DNA from: an uncultured Candidatus Melainabacteria bacterium
GTDB taxonomy: Bacteria; Cyanobacteriota; Vampirovibrionia; Gastranaerophilales; Gastranaerophilaceae
Direction of reading: 5' to 3'
Length of the DNA: 15,435 nucleotides
NCBI GenBank assembly: GCA_937891325.1
Contig: CALAFU010000110.1
Coordinates: 1 to 15,435 of the forward strand
Shown one piece after another: positions 6,024 to 12,300 of the stretch. A model generated the notes under the pieces. That model was not told the DNA's origin. It ran no database searches and worked only from the letters and a program-made list of their open reading frames with translations. The translations under genes and the position numbers were made by a program. The first letter of the stretch is position 1; each line of letters opens with the position of its first letter.

Positions 6024-7334
6024 ATGTCGAGTTTTACAATTAAACAAACAACAGTAAACCAATTACCACAAACTTTACTAAATAAACAAGACATTGGTGA
6101 TTATGCTACTAATGATAGCATTGATGATAAATTACAACTCAATTTGTTGAACTATACGACGAACCGAATTCTTGAAATTCCGCAAAATGTTAAATATGCT
6201 TTTGCCAATGGAACTTTGACAATTAAAACAGGGACAAAAGTGTATTCACCAAATGGCTTTGAATCAGACGGAACTACAAAGAAATTTGATGTTAAAGTGC
6301 TGACAGAAGACTACAGTTATACAAATTCTTTCATTGGAACATATAATGACATTCTTGTCTCATATCAGAATTCTGATGACACATTTTGGCATGATGTTGC
6401 ATCATCTTCATTTTGCTCGGGCGAAACTGATGCTTTGGCTGGAAAGAAATCGCATGTTTGGTACGATACTAAAAACAATATAATTTATCATTACATTGGT
6501 ACATCTACTGAACCAAAGGGAACTTGTTCATTACCAATATTACAAATGGAAAATTCTGGTTCCAATGGTTTTACAAGAGTTGCTAATGTATTTAATGGCT
6601 TTGGCTATATGGGGTCAACGGCATTTGCTTTACCAGGTGTAAAATACCAATTTGCTGATGGTAGAAATTCAGATGGTACATTTAAATCAATAACAAAAAC
6701 ATTTGATAAAGTTGCAACCACACAATACGGTTACAACGTTAAAGATCCAGATAGGCAACCTTTATCCATTCATGAATCCGGTGCATTAATCCGAACAGCT
6801 AGATATTTTATTCAAAACAGTCAACCTGTCTATACTGATTCTGTATGGTACAAACCAGAAACAAACGAAACATTTAGAAGCAATGGTTCAGGTGTTTGGT
6901 CAAATTCAAAAGAGATTATAATTGCAACAAACATTGCAACAAATGCAAATTTTAAAATAACATCCTTTGAACCAGAAATTGCTTCATCTATAAATACCTA
7001 TGCACGTTCAGATATATCTGGCATGACAATGCCATCAGGAAAATCTATTCACTTAACTTTAGGTTCAAATGGGACGACTTATTTAGCACCTGCAAACGGG
7101 TGGTTCATTGGTAATTTTATATGTTCAAAAGAAGGTTCATGGTTTGTACTGGAAATGAGGGCGAAGCATACAAAATCTTTTAGTTGTGCTAAAGGAAACA
7201 ATACTGAAGTTTGTGCAATGCTGCCTGTTTTAGAAGGTGATTCTATAATTTTGGGAATAGATTCTTCAGCAACTTTTACTACTGATACAACAAGACAAGG
7301 TTTTTATTTTATTTACGCAAACGGTGAAGATTAA
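6024..7334 (+). CDS. Phage tail fibre/receptor-binding protein
   Basis: The 436-residue protein begins MSSFTIKQTTVNQLPQTLLN, a typical short fibre N-terminus. Next comes a segment with VKYAFANGTLTIKTGTKVYSPNG and FESDGTTKKFD, of a kind I associate with fibre proteins of many gut phages. A long beta-rich body follows, with repeated V-W-Y-x-x-(K/T) and Y-x-Y-x-G-x-x motifs. The last 90 residues (T-Y-L-A-P-A-N-G-W-F ... L-E-G-D-S-I-I-L-G ... G-F-Y-F-I-Y-A) form a sandwich-like tip similar in outline to the divergent small gene. No enzyme motif is visible. Start choice is firm: AAGAGGTG lies 4-6 bases before the ATG. Some cysteines near the tip could bind metal or form disulfides. Role in host recognition is inferred. 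Confidence 0.8.
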   Translation: MSSFTIKQTTVNQLPQTLLNKQDIGDYATNDSIDDKLQLNLLNYTTNRILEIPQNVKYAFANGTLTIKTGTKVYSPNGFESDGTTKKFDVKVLTEDYSYTNSFIGTYNDILVSYQNSDDTFWHDVASSSFCSGETDALAGKKSHVWYDTKNNIIYHYIGTSTEPKGTCSLPILQMENSGSNGFTRVANVFNGFGYMGSTAFALPGVKYQFADGRNSDGTFKSITKTFDKVATTQYGYNVKDPDRQPLSIHESGALIRTARYFIQNSQPVYTDSVWYKPETNETFRSNGSGVWSNSKEIIIATNIATNANFKITSFEPEIASSINTYARSDISGMTMPSGKSIHLTLGSNGTTYLAPANGWFIGNFICSKEGSWFVLEMRAKHTKSFSCAKGNNTEVCAMLPVLEGDSIILGIDSSATFTTDTTRQGFYFIYANGED

Positions 7335-7394
7335 GTTTATTCAGCACACTGATTTTAGTTCTTTGTTTTATAAAAAAATAAAGACACTAAACAA

Positions 7395-8432
7395 ATGCTA
7401 GATGAATTCTCTGAAGTTGAACTTGATTGGGAACTTTTTGAAAAGGTTAAGCAACAACGTTTAGCACGTTTTCCTCGATTTTATCAATTAGTTAATGAAA
7501 ACGTGGAAGAATATATTGCTGACAGACCTTTTGTTTCGCAACGATTAAAACTATCATATGCTTTTATTGACGACTGTGTCAACGAATTAAGAAAGCTTCA
7601 AGAAAAAGTTCGTAAATGTAACATTCAATCTTTTGATGTTTTCGTTAACAAAGTGCCACAATATAACTTCTTCTGTAGAAATGCTAAAGAATATGAAAAT
7701 CATCTGCAAAACAATGACGTCCTACCGATTCTATGCAACATTGTTTTCAAAAGAATCCCTGGAAAAAGCAACTACTTTGGGGTTACCTACGATCTAAAAG
7801 ATAAAATAGTTATATCAATTAATGAATTTGTTGAAGCTTGGAGCTTCGAAGATTGGGGTGAACAAGCTGGACTAACTGAACAACAAATTATTGATAAGAA
7901 ACCAGTTGACTATATTGAAGCCATGATTAAAAGAATTCAATACGAAGGGTTTCATAATCATAAATATGTTCATGAGTTTCAACATGTTATGCAAATTTTG
8001 CACAATAAATGCAGTAACGATAAATATGATCTGAATAGTGATGCGAGCATATCAACGTCTGAAAATCCTGAACATTACTACAACTGTGTCACTGAAAAAG
8101 AAGCATTCTTGATATCTTATATTTATGGTATGCGGCAGATGGATACAAATTTTAACTCATATGAAGAAGTTTGTAAAAATTGCAAAGCATTAATGAAATC
8201 TGATTATATTGATGAAAAATATTTTTGGATTTTTGATAAATGTTTAAAGAAATTGTTTAATTTTAATGAGTCATGCAACAACAAATTAGACGATGATCTT
8301 TTACAAATAATAAATAAACTTGATATCGAAAACAAAAATATTGTTTTAAAAAGAACAAAAGAAATTTTAGCAATGTCAAAAGAAGATAAACAAAAAACAT
8401 TTAATACATTTTTAAAACGAGGGTTCAAATAA
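7395..8432 (+). CDS. Zincin-like protein with HEFQH motif
   Basis: The 345-residue protein contains H193-E-F-Q-H197 in a helical context (HKYVHEFQHVMQILHN), the HExxH zinc-binding signature, followed about 40 residues later by TEKEAFLISY, where Glu236 (or 234) can be the third ligand as in gluzincins. There is no signal peptide and no membrane segment. It is most simply a cytoplasmic metallopeptidase-like protein, but peptidase activity is not proven by the motif. The ATG lies 60 bases after the fibre gene on the same strand with no good ribosome site. Two other HExxH genes at the right end of the window may be distant relatives, though similarity outside the motif is not evident by eye. It ends at a strong terminator. 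Confidence 0.72.
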   Translation: MLDEFSEVELDWELFEKVKQQRLARFPRFYQLVNENVEEYIADRPFVSQRLKLSYAFIDDCVNELRKLQEKVRKCNIQSFDVFVNKVPQYNFFCRNAKEYENHLQNNDVLPILCNIVFKRIPGKSNYFGVTYDLKDKIVISINEFVEAWSFEDWGEQAGLTEQQIIDKKPVDYIEAMIKRIQYEGFHNHKYVHEFQHVMQILHNKCSNDKYDLNSDASISTSENPEHYYNCVTEKEAFLISYIYGMRQMDTNFNSYEEVCKNCKALMKSDYIDEKYFWIFDKCLKKLFNFNESCNNKLDDDLLQIINKLDIENKNIVLKRTKEILAMSKEDKQKTFNTFLKRGFK

Positions 8433-8618
8433 ACAAAAAGACGATGACACAACCATCAAACAATCAATGATTCTGTCATCGTCTTTTTGTTTTTTCCAAT
8501 CAAACTTCTTTAATCTCTTTTTCTTATTTGGAACTACACGCTGCCTATATTTGTTTGTCATTAGATCTTTAGCAATAAAATCTCTGTGAATTACTTTTTG
8601 CTTTTTCTTTTTACTCAT
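8412..8618 (-). CDS. Short lysine-rich phage protein, C-terminus read through a terminator
   Basis: The 68-residue protein begins MSKKKKQKVIHRDFIAKDL and continues TNKYRQRVVPNKKKRLKK, a pattern familiar to me from very small basic phage proteins of unknown role (family name not certain). TGAGGA lies about 7 bases before the ATG. From about residue 43 the frame runs into the hairpin at 8431-8492, so the last 25 residues are translated terminator plus the antisense end of the convergent zincin gene. The conserved part is probably the first 45 residues, and the present stop may be acquired by rearrangement. It could bind nucleic acid given its charge. No own promoter fits between the tRNA-array terminator and the ATG, so read-through transcription is likely. 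Confidence 0.65.
   Translation of the reverse strand: MSKKKKQKVIHRDFIAKDLMTNKYRQRVVPNKKKRLKKFDWKKQKDDDRIIDCLMVVSSSFCLFEPSF
8431..8492. terminator. Bidirectional rho-independent terminator
   Basis: A perfect 19-base-pair stem (8431-8449 with 8474-8492) has a 24-base loop. The plus strand gives a T run to 8495 and the minus strand gives a T run at the other side, so it can end the zincin transcript and leftward transcripts alike. Confidence 0.85.
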
Positions 8619-8637
8619 TTTATTTTCCTCACATATG

Positions 8638-8682
8638 AAAAATTCCTCGATCTATAACCAAAACAGCCACAAATCGAGGAAT
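8638..8682 (-). terminator. Terminator of the tRNA array
   Basis: On the minus strand, 9 bases after the CCA of tRNA-Gln, a 10-base-pair stem (8682-8673 with 8651-8642, ATTCCTCGAT type) is followed by TTTTT and C. It fits a rho-independent terminator closing the leftward tRNA transcript. Confidence 0.8.
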
Positions 8683-8690
8683 AGTTAAAA

Positions 8691-8765
8691 TGGTTTCGGG
8701 AGCTGGACTTGAACCAACATTAGCACAGTCAAAGTGTGCTGACCTACCTTTAGTCGATCCCGAAA
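8691..8765 (-). tRNA. tRNA-Gln (anticodon TTG)
   Basis: Full cloverleaf: acceptor TTTCGGG/CCCGAAA, D stem GAC/GTC, anticodon stem GCACA/TGTGC with loop CTTTGAC, T stem GTTGG/CCAGC, discriminator A-less join to an encoded CCA. Anticodon TTG reads CAA/CAG. It is the last tRNA before the array terminator. Confidence 0.95.
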
Positions 8766-9075
8766 GTAATTGTCACGAGCATTGAGAGGACAGTAAAATT
8801 ATCACCGTTTCAACAGGGGTGCTATGCAAAAACTCTCTTCACGAAGTTTTAACTTGCATTATAAACAAGCATTTTACTAGCTCTCTCAATGCTCGATTTT
8901 TCATAAGGAGTAGAGAACTCACCCGTTGAGGACAATGAACAAACGTCAAACAAGATGTTTGCCATATGTCGTTGAGTTCTGCACTTTCACTCTTGAGAAA
9001 GTTGTAACTTCAGCCTTCACTCATTGGCTGGCAACAACCCGAAAGGAAAGAAAAGGTTGTTGCAAATTCACAATT
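8766..9075 (-). ncRNA. Structured 310-base spacer RNA between tRNA-Leu and tRNA-Gln
   Basis: There is no gene here, but nearly every base can be placed in a helix. 8776-8788 pairs with 8883-8895 (13 bp, CGAGCATTGAGAG type), continued after a 3-base internal loop by 8792-8799 with 8871-8878 (8 bp). Inside are hairpins ATGCAA..TTGCAT and CACC..GGTG. A second domain (8914-8921 with 8973-8980) encloses a CC..GG hairpin and a CAAAC hairpin. Next to tRNA-Leu are ACTTTC/GAAAGT, CAGCC/GGCTG and GCAACAACC/GGTTGTTGC hairpins. It should be co-transcribed leftward with the tRNAs; function unknown. Confidence 0.55.
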
Positions 9076-9162
<87 letters not shown>

Positions 9163-9254
9163 ATGTCTTCAGTTTTAGCAACAGCAGAACTGACAAGAGC
9201 TTTACAAACGCAATATGGAAAGCGTAGTTGCATCGAACAGTAAAAAGATATAAT

Positions 9255-9329
9255 TGGCTCCGCGAGTAGGATTCGAACCTACAACCAATCGGTTAACAGC
9301 CGATTGCTCTACCATTGAGCTATCACGGA
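9255..9329 (-). tRNA. tRNA-Asn (anticodon GTT)
   Basis: Acceptor TCCGTGA/TCGCGGA, D stem GCTC/GAGC, anticodon stem ATCGG/CCGAT with loop CTGTTAA, T stem GTAGG/CCTAC, discriminator G and encoded CCA. tRNAs with GTT anticodons are normal substrates for queuosine. The 92-base spacer before it holds two small hairpins (CAGTT/AACTG and ACGC/GCGT). Confidence 0.96.
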
Positions 9330-9334
9330 AGAAT

Positions 9335-9411
9335 TGGTCGGGATTGAGTGACTTGAACACTCGAACTTCTGCTCCCAAGGCAGACGCGCTACCAGACTGC
9401 GCTAAACCCCG
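9335..9411 (-). tRNA. tRNA-Pro (anticodon TGG)
   Basis: Acceptor CGGGGTT/AATCCCG (one G-T pair), anticodon stem TCTGC/GCAGA with loop CTTGGGA, T stem GAGTG/CACTC, discriminator A and encoded CCA. Five bases separate it from tRNA-Asn. Confidence 0.95.
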
Positions 9412-9418
9412 TTAAATT

Positions 9419-9510
9419 TGGCGGGTGGTGTGCGATTCGAACGCACGGAACATATTCCTATGTTCGACGGTTTTCAAGACCGTTGTATTCAACCACTCTA
9501 CCAACCACCC
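9419..9510 (-). tRNA. tRNA-Ser (anticodon TGA)
   Basis: Acceptor GGGTGGT/ACCACCC, anticodon stem ACGGT/ACCGT with loop CTTGAAA, long variable arm (GAACATA..TATGTTC), discriminator G and encoded CCA. It reads TCA and related codons. Confidence 0.96.
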
Positions 9511-9513
9511 GAA

Positions 9514-9601
9514 TGGTGCCCTCTGCCAGACTTGAACTGGCACGCAAATAAATTGCAAGAGATTTTAAGTCTCTTATGTCTACCGATTCCATCAAGAGGG
9601 C
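9514..9601 (-). tRNA. tRNA-Leu (anticodon TAA)
   Basis: Acceptor GCCCTCT/AGAGGGC, anticodon stem AGAGA/TCTCT with loop CTTAAAA, class II variable arm, T stem GCCAG/CTGGC, discriminator A and encoded CCA. It reads TTA, the commonest Leu codon in such AT-rich genes. Confidence 0.96.
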
Positions 9602-9801
9602 ATTTGTTTGTCATTTAGTTTCACTTAAGTAAACGATCTACGACAATTGTTAAAAACTTAAGCTACTCACATTCAAAACCACGTGAAGGTAAACAAACGA
9701 ATTGAACTGTTTTGCATTTATCAAAATTAGAGATGATGAGAATTTTGAAAGGAAGGTTTAACGAGCGAGTAAAATTAAACCCTGCAAAACACCTAAACAA
9801 C
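9602..9801 (-). ncRNA. Structured 200-base spacer RNA between tRNA-Thr and tRNA-Leu
   Basis: No coding potential of note. A clean three-way junction is seen: GTTTTGCA (9709-9716) pairs with TGCAAAAC (9783-9790) and encloses hairpins TCAAAATT/AATTTTGA (9721-9748) and GGTTTAA/TTAAACC (9755-9781). The recurrent two-helix element follows at 9672-9706, and CTTAAG/CTTAAG pairs around 9628-9660. It should be part of the leftward tRNA transcript. Confidence 0.55.
9672..9706 (-). repeat. Recurrent RNA element, copy A
   Basis: Outer stem TTCAA/TTGAA encloses inner hairpin ACC-7 nt-GGT at 9678-9690 (plus-strand loop ACGTGAA) and an 11-base single strand. Confidence 0.6.
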
Positions 9802-9876
9802 TGGTGCCGATGCTCGGATTTGAACCAAGAACCTACTGATTACAAATCAGTTGCACTACCGTTGTGCTACATCGGC
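9802..9876 (-). tRNA. tRNA-Thr (anticodon TGT)
   Basis: Acceptor GCCGATG/CATCGGC, D stem GCAC/GTGC, anticodon stem ACTGA/TCAGT with loop TTTGTAA, T stem CTTGG/CCGAG, discriminator A and encoded CCA. It is the first tRNA after the long structured RNA region. Confidence 0.96.
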
Positions 9877-10591
9877 TTAACCGTGTATTGTTTTGCTACG
9901 CTGGTACAACACACAAAACCTTTGACAGCATTCAATTAAGAATGTCATAAAGTAAAGCTTGTCGCACTTTACATGAAGATCATCAGTCTAGCGGAACTTC
10001 TATCATATCAGCAAGTATCATTTCTGGTCGGTATATGGGCAACGACAAACCCACAAACGATTCTACAGCGTTTGTACTGCTTATTGCTTTTGTCAGGTGA
10101 ACAAGAAACCTGCAAGAAACAATCTTGATGCCTAAATTTTGATGACAGGTTTTAGGAACCTAATAGATAAATATATTTCAATTTATCTAATTGCCAGGTT
10201 TTTGACAGGTACTGACTATCGCGAATTACCTGAAACAATATCATCTTTCGACAATATTGTTACCTACGCGGAATTCAGAATTGAACTGACTCTTTTCAAT
10301 AAAGAGAGACCTATAAATCTTTCCGCTATGAGAAATAGGAAGTTTTTAACACCAAAACTTTCCTAAAAACGGCTAAACAAATAGCTTGCAATAGTCTCAA
10401 ACTGCTATAACAAATATGTTTTCCCGCATTATCGTACGCTAAATTTGGGATTACAACGGTTTAAAACTAACATCAAAAGCAACAAAAGATGCAGAAATTT
10501 CATCAATTGTTACATAGCTGAACTTTTGTTTCGCAACAGTTTACAATCAATGCTTCGCTCTTGAAAATAAACAGTAGAAGGTTGCTACTTA

Positions 10592-10630
10592 TCCTTCAAA
10601 CCACGTAAAGGTTTTCAGCTTGATGAAGGA
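10592..10630 (-). repeat. Recurrent RNA element, copy B
   Basis: Outer stem TCCTTCA/TGAAGGA encloses inner hairpin ACC-7 nt-GGT at 10600-10612 (plus-strand loop ACGTAAA) and an 11-base single strand. Confidence 0.65.
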
Positions 10631-10768
10631 GGGTTTGCATATAAAATTTTGTTTATACACAAACCTTTAAAAGCACGCTTTTCATTGATAGAACAAATTT
10701 TAGTTTCCGGCCAGAATTTATGCTTATGCTAAATAGCTAAATAGCACGGTTTACTTCTGGTTACTTGT

Positions 10769-10805
10769 CCACCAAACCACGTAGAGGTATTTGTTCACTT
10801 GGTGG
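10769..10805 (-). repeat. Recurrent RNA element, copy C
   Basis: Outer stem CCACCAA/TTGGTGG encloses inner hairpin ACC-7 nt-GGT at 10776-10788 (plus-strand loop ACGTAGA) and a 10-base single strand. It begins about 33 bases from the predicted start of transcription. Confidence 0.65.
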
Positions 10806-10845
10806 TTCTTATTTACAATGTTTAACATCTCGTCTTGCTATATTC

Positions 10846-10874
10846 TTTATAGCAAATTAAGAACTGAATGTCAA
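10846..10874 (-). promoter_or_regulatory. Strong sigma70-like promoter P2 for the structured RNA/tRNA transcript
   Basis: On the minus strand TTGACA (10874-10869), 17 bases, TATAAA (10851-10846). It lies between the 3' end of tRNA-Tyr and the structured region. The 21 bases 10865-10885 around the -35 are identical to those at 12412-12432. Confidence 0.8.
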
Positions 10875-10904
10875 GAACTTTTTTATCATAATTTCCAAAA
10901 AGTT

Positions 10905-10990
10905 TGGTGGGTAGGGGTTGATTCGAACAACCGTACGCTTTCGCGGGCAGATTTACAGTCTGCTGCCATTAACCACTCGGCCACCTACCC
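10905..10990 (-). tRNA. tRNA-Tyr (anticodon GTA)
   Basis: Acceptor GGGTAGG/CCTACCC, anticodon stem GCAGA/TCTGC with loop CTGTAAA, class II variable arm, T stem GGTTG/CAACC, discriminator A and encoded CCA. It begins 11 bases after the dam stop codon. Its GTA anticodon makes it a normal queuosine substrate. Confidence 0.96.
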
Positions 10991-11001
10991 AAAAGTTATC
11001 A

Positions 11002-11832
11002 TCAAAAATTCTTAATAATAACTTCTTTACCTTTTCTTTTTGATGCATCACTGTTTACTGAACGACGCACATCAACAGGGATTATATTATACTGTTCGTA
11101 CATTTCATGGACCAATTGCACATCGTTATTACTCAACACAACAAAAGCGCCGATTTTATCCAATGAACAAAACAGACTTGCTAAACGTTTATGGTCGTTT
11201 AGAGTAAACCCATCTTTTGTATAATCAGTAAAGTTTGCCGTCTTGCTTTCAGGAACATATGGAGAATCGAAATAAACGAAATCACCTTTTTTCACATCAT
11301 TGCAAGCATCCTCAAAATCACCTTCACGAATATCAATATTATTCAAATTTAAATAATTACTGATGTTTCGCAAATTACATTCATCAATTGAAACGCCATC
11401 AACTTTATTGTTATACGGAACGTTAAACAACCCTTTTGAATTGACCCTATACAACCCATTAAAACAATGTTTATTAAGCCAAATCATTAAAGATGCACAT
11501 TCAGCATCTAACTCTTTTGAGTTGATTTTTGAATTATAACGGTCACGAATTTCTAGATAATAATCTTCATCACAAATTTTACCGTCTAGAGTATTCACCG
11601 TTTTTATAACGTCTTCAATGTTTATTTTTAATTGATTATAAACATTTATTAACTGACTATTTGTATCGTTAATAACAGCATCTTTAGGTTGAATATTAAA
11701 CAACAAGGCCCCGCCACCGATAAAAGGTTCGTAATAACGATTATAGTCTTTAGGCATACAAGATCTTAATTTCTCAAGAAGTTGTTTTTTACCACCAACC
11801 CATTTTACAAAAGGTTTCGTTAAATATTGCAT
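11002..11832 (-). CDS. dam: DNA adenine N6-methyltransferase, Dam/D12 class
   Basis: The 276-residue protein (ATG 11832) has the D12-class order: N-terminal PFVKWVGGKKQLL, the SAM-binding motif EPFIGGGALLF (residues 35-45), the target-recognition signature FNGLYRVNSKGLFNVPY (124-140) and catalytic motif IV DSPY (189-192), where most relatives have DPPY; a closing KGKEVIIKN block fits DpnM/T4 Dam. It transfers a methyl group from S-adenosylmethionine to N6 of adenine, typically in GATC, and in phages usually protects DNA from host restriction. The Pro-to-Ser change is probably tolerated. A TTG in frame at 11856 is less likely as the start because that region is just the tRNA 3' flank; the ribosome site of the ATG is weak. 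It sits between two tRNAs, so its mRNA is probably freed by tRNA processing. Confidence 0.92.
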   Translation of the reverse strand: MQYLTKPFVKWVGGKKQLLEKLRSCMPKDYNRYYEPFIGGGALLFNIQPKDAVINDTNSQLINVYNQLKINIEDVIKTVNTLDGKICDEDYYLEIRDRYNSKINSKELDAECASLMIWLNKHCFNGLYRVNSKGLFNVPYNNKVDGVSIDECNLRNISNYLNLNNIDIREGDFEDACNDVKKGDFVYFDSPYVPESKTANFTDYTKDGFTLNDHKRLASLFCSLDKIGAFVVLSNNDVQLVHEMYEQYNIIPVDVRRSVNSDASKRKGKEVIIKNF

Positions 11833-11864
11833 GTCTACCCAACTTTCAAAATGCAAATTAAAAT

Positions 11865-11958
11865 TGGTACCCCCGCACAGATTCGAACTGTGATTTCGCA
11901 GATATCAGCTGCTCGCCCGGGTATAAGCCGAGTGTCCTAACCGTTGAACGACAGGGGC
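11865..11958 (-). tRNA. tRNA with anticodon TAT (Ile-type) and unusual long variable arm
   Basis: Acceptor GCCCCTG/CGGGGGT (G1-T72 wobble), D stem GTTC/GGAC, anticodon stem CTCGG/CCGGG with loop CTTATAC, T stem CACAG/CTGTG, discriminator A, encoded CCA. The anticodon predicts Ile (ATA). The variable region is 23 bases (11893-11915) and holds a stem GCAG/CTGC with a 7-base loop CTGATAT, unlike the 4-5 bases normal for tRNA-Ile. The isotype call is therefore less certain than for the others. Confidence 0.85.
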
Positions 11959-11985
11959 ATAATCTGTATCTTCTACAGAAACTTT

Positions 11986-12077
11986 TGGCGGATACAGCAA
12001 GATTCGAACTTGCGGAACAACTTTCATTGTTCGACGGTTTAGCAAACCGCTGTTTTAGACCACTCAACCATGTATCC
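11986..12077 (-). tRNA. tRNA-Ser (anticodon GCT)
   Basis: Acceptor GGATACA/TGTATCC, anticodon stem GCGGT/ACCGT with loop TTGCTAA, long variable arm (GAACAA..TTGTTC), T stem GCAAG/CTTGC, discriminator G and encoded CCA. It is the first tRNA behind promoter P1. Confidence 0.95.
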
Positions 12078-12083
12078 AAGAAA

Positions 12084-12119
12084 TGAGTGGTGTAACTGTT
12101 TTAACAATCACACCACTCA
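12084..12119 (-). ncRNA. Hairpin directly 5' of tRNA-Ser
   Basis: On the minus strand TGAGTGGTGT-GATTG, loop TTAAAA, CAGTT-ACACCACTCA: 15 pairs including G-U wobbles. TTTCTT and then the tRNA follow. It may be an attenuator or a processing signal. Confidence 0.55.
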
Positions 12120-12193
12120 CACTTTCGCGACTACTTTTAAGAGAGTAAATTATGTCAAACATTAGCTTCGTTTACAAATGTAAACTACTAGAG

Positions 12194-12228
12194 CTTCTTC
12201 GCCACGTCAAGGCTGTTTTATGAAGAAG
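12194..12228 (-). repeat. Recurrent RNA element, copy D
   Basis: Outer stem CTTCTTC/GAAGAAG encloses inner hairpin GCC-7 nt-GGC at 12201-12213 (plus-strand loop ACGTCAA) and an 8-base single strand. The closing pair of the inner hairpin is G-C here and A-T in the other copies, a compensatory change. Confidence 0.65.
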
Positions 12229-12300
12229 AAAGGAAATTGGCTTCACTGTTTAGAGAGGATGAATTTGGAGATGAGATAACATTGCTAAACAGTTACTAGA

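Larger units (their letters stand above)
9877..10838 (-). ncRNA. About 960-base structured non-coding RNA candidate upstream of tRNA-Thr
   Basis: The region starts at the predicted start site of a strong minus-strand promoter and runs to tRNA-Thr without a believable gene; the short open frames are in mixed phases and lack ribosome sites. Helices occur along its whole length, for example CCAGAA/TTCTGG (10711-10760), GGTTTG..TATAAA/TTTATA..CAAACC (10632-10665), AACAAAAG/CTTTTGTT (10481-10530), AGTTTT/AAAACT (10341-10359), GCGGAA/TTCCGC (10268-10326), AACAATAT/ATATTGTT (10234-10261), AGATAAAT/ATTTATCT (10165-10188), CAAACG/CGTTTG (10054-10074) and GTAAAG/CTTTAC (9952-9972). Two copies of the recurrent element lie near the 5' end. 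Size and position beside phage tRNAs recall the large ornate RNAs GOLLD and ROOL; membership cannot be decided by eye. Confidence 0.5.

Noticed and set aside
8204..8452. Minus-strand frame of 82 codons
   Set aside because: It is antisense to the end of the zincin-like gene at 7395-8432, overlaps the terminator and has no ribosome site.
9418..11015. Plus-strand open frames of 66-75 codons across the tRNA array
   Set aside because: They are read-throughs of antisense tRNA genes or structured spacers, contain tRNA-derived peptides and lack ribosome sites.
11858..12079. Minus-strand 73-codon frame
   Set aside because: It is the translation of tRNA-Ser and the UAU tRNA and their spacer.
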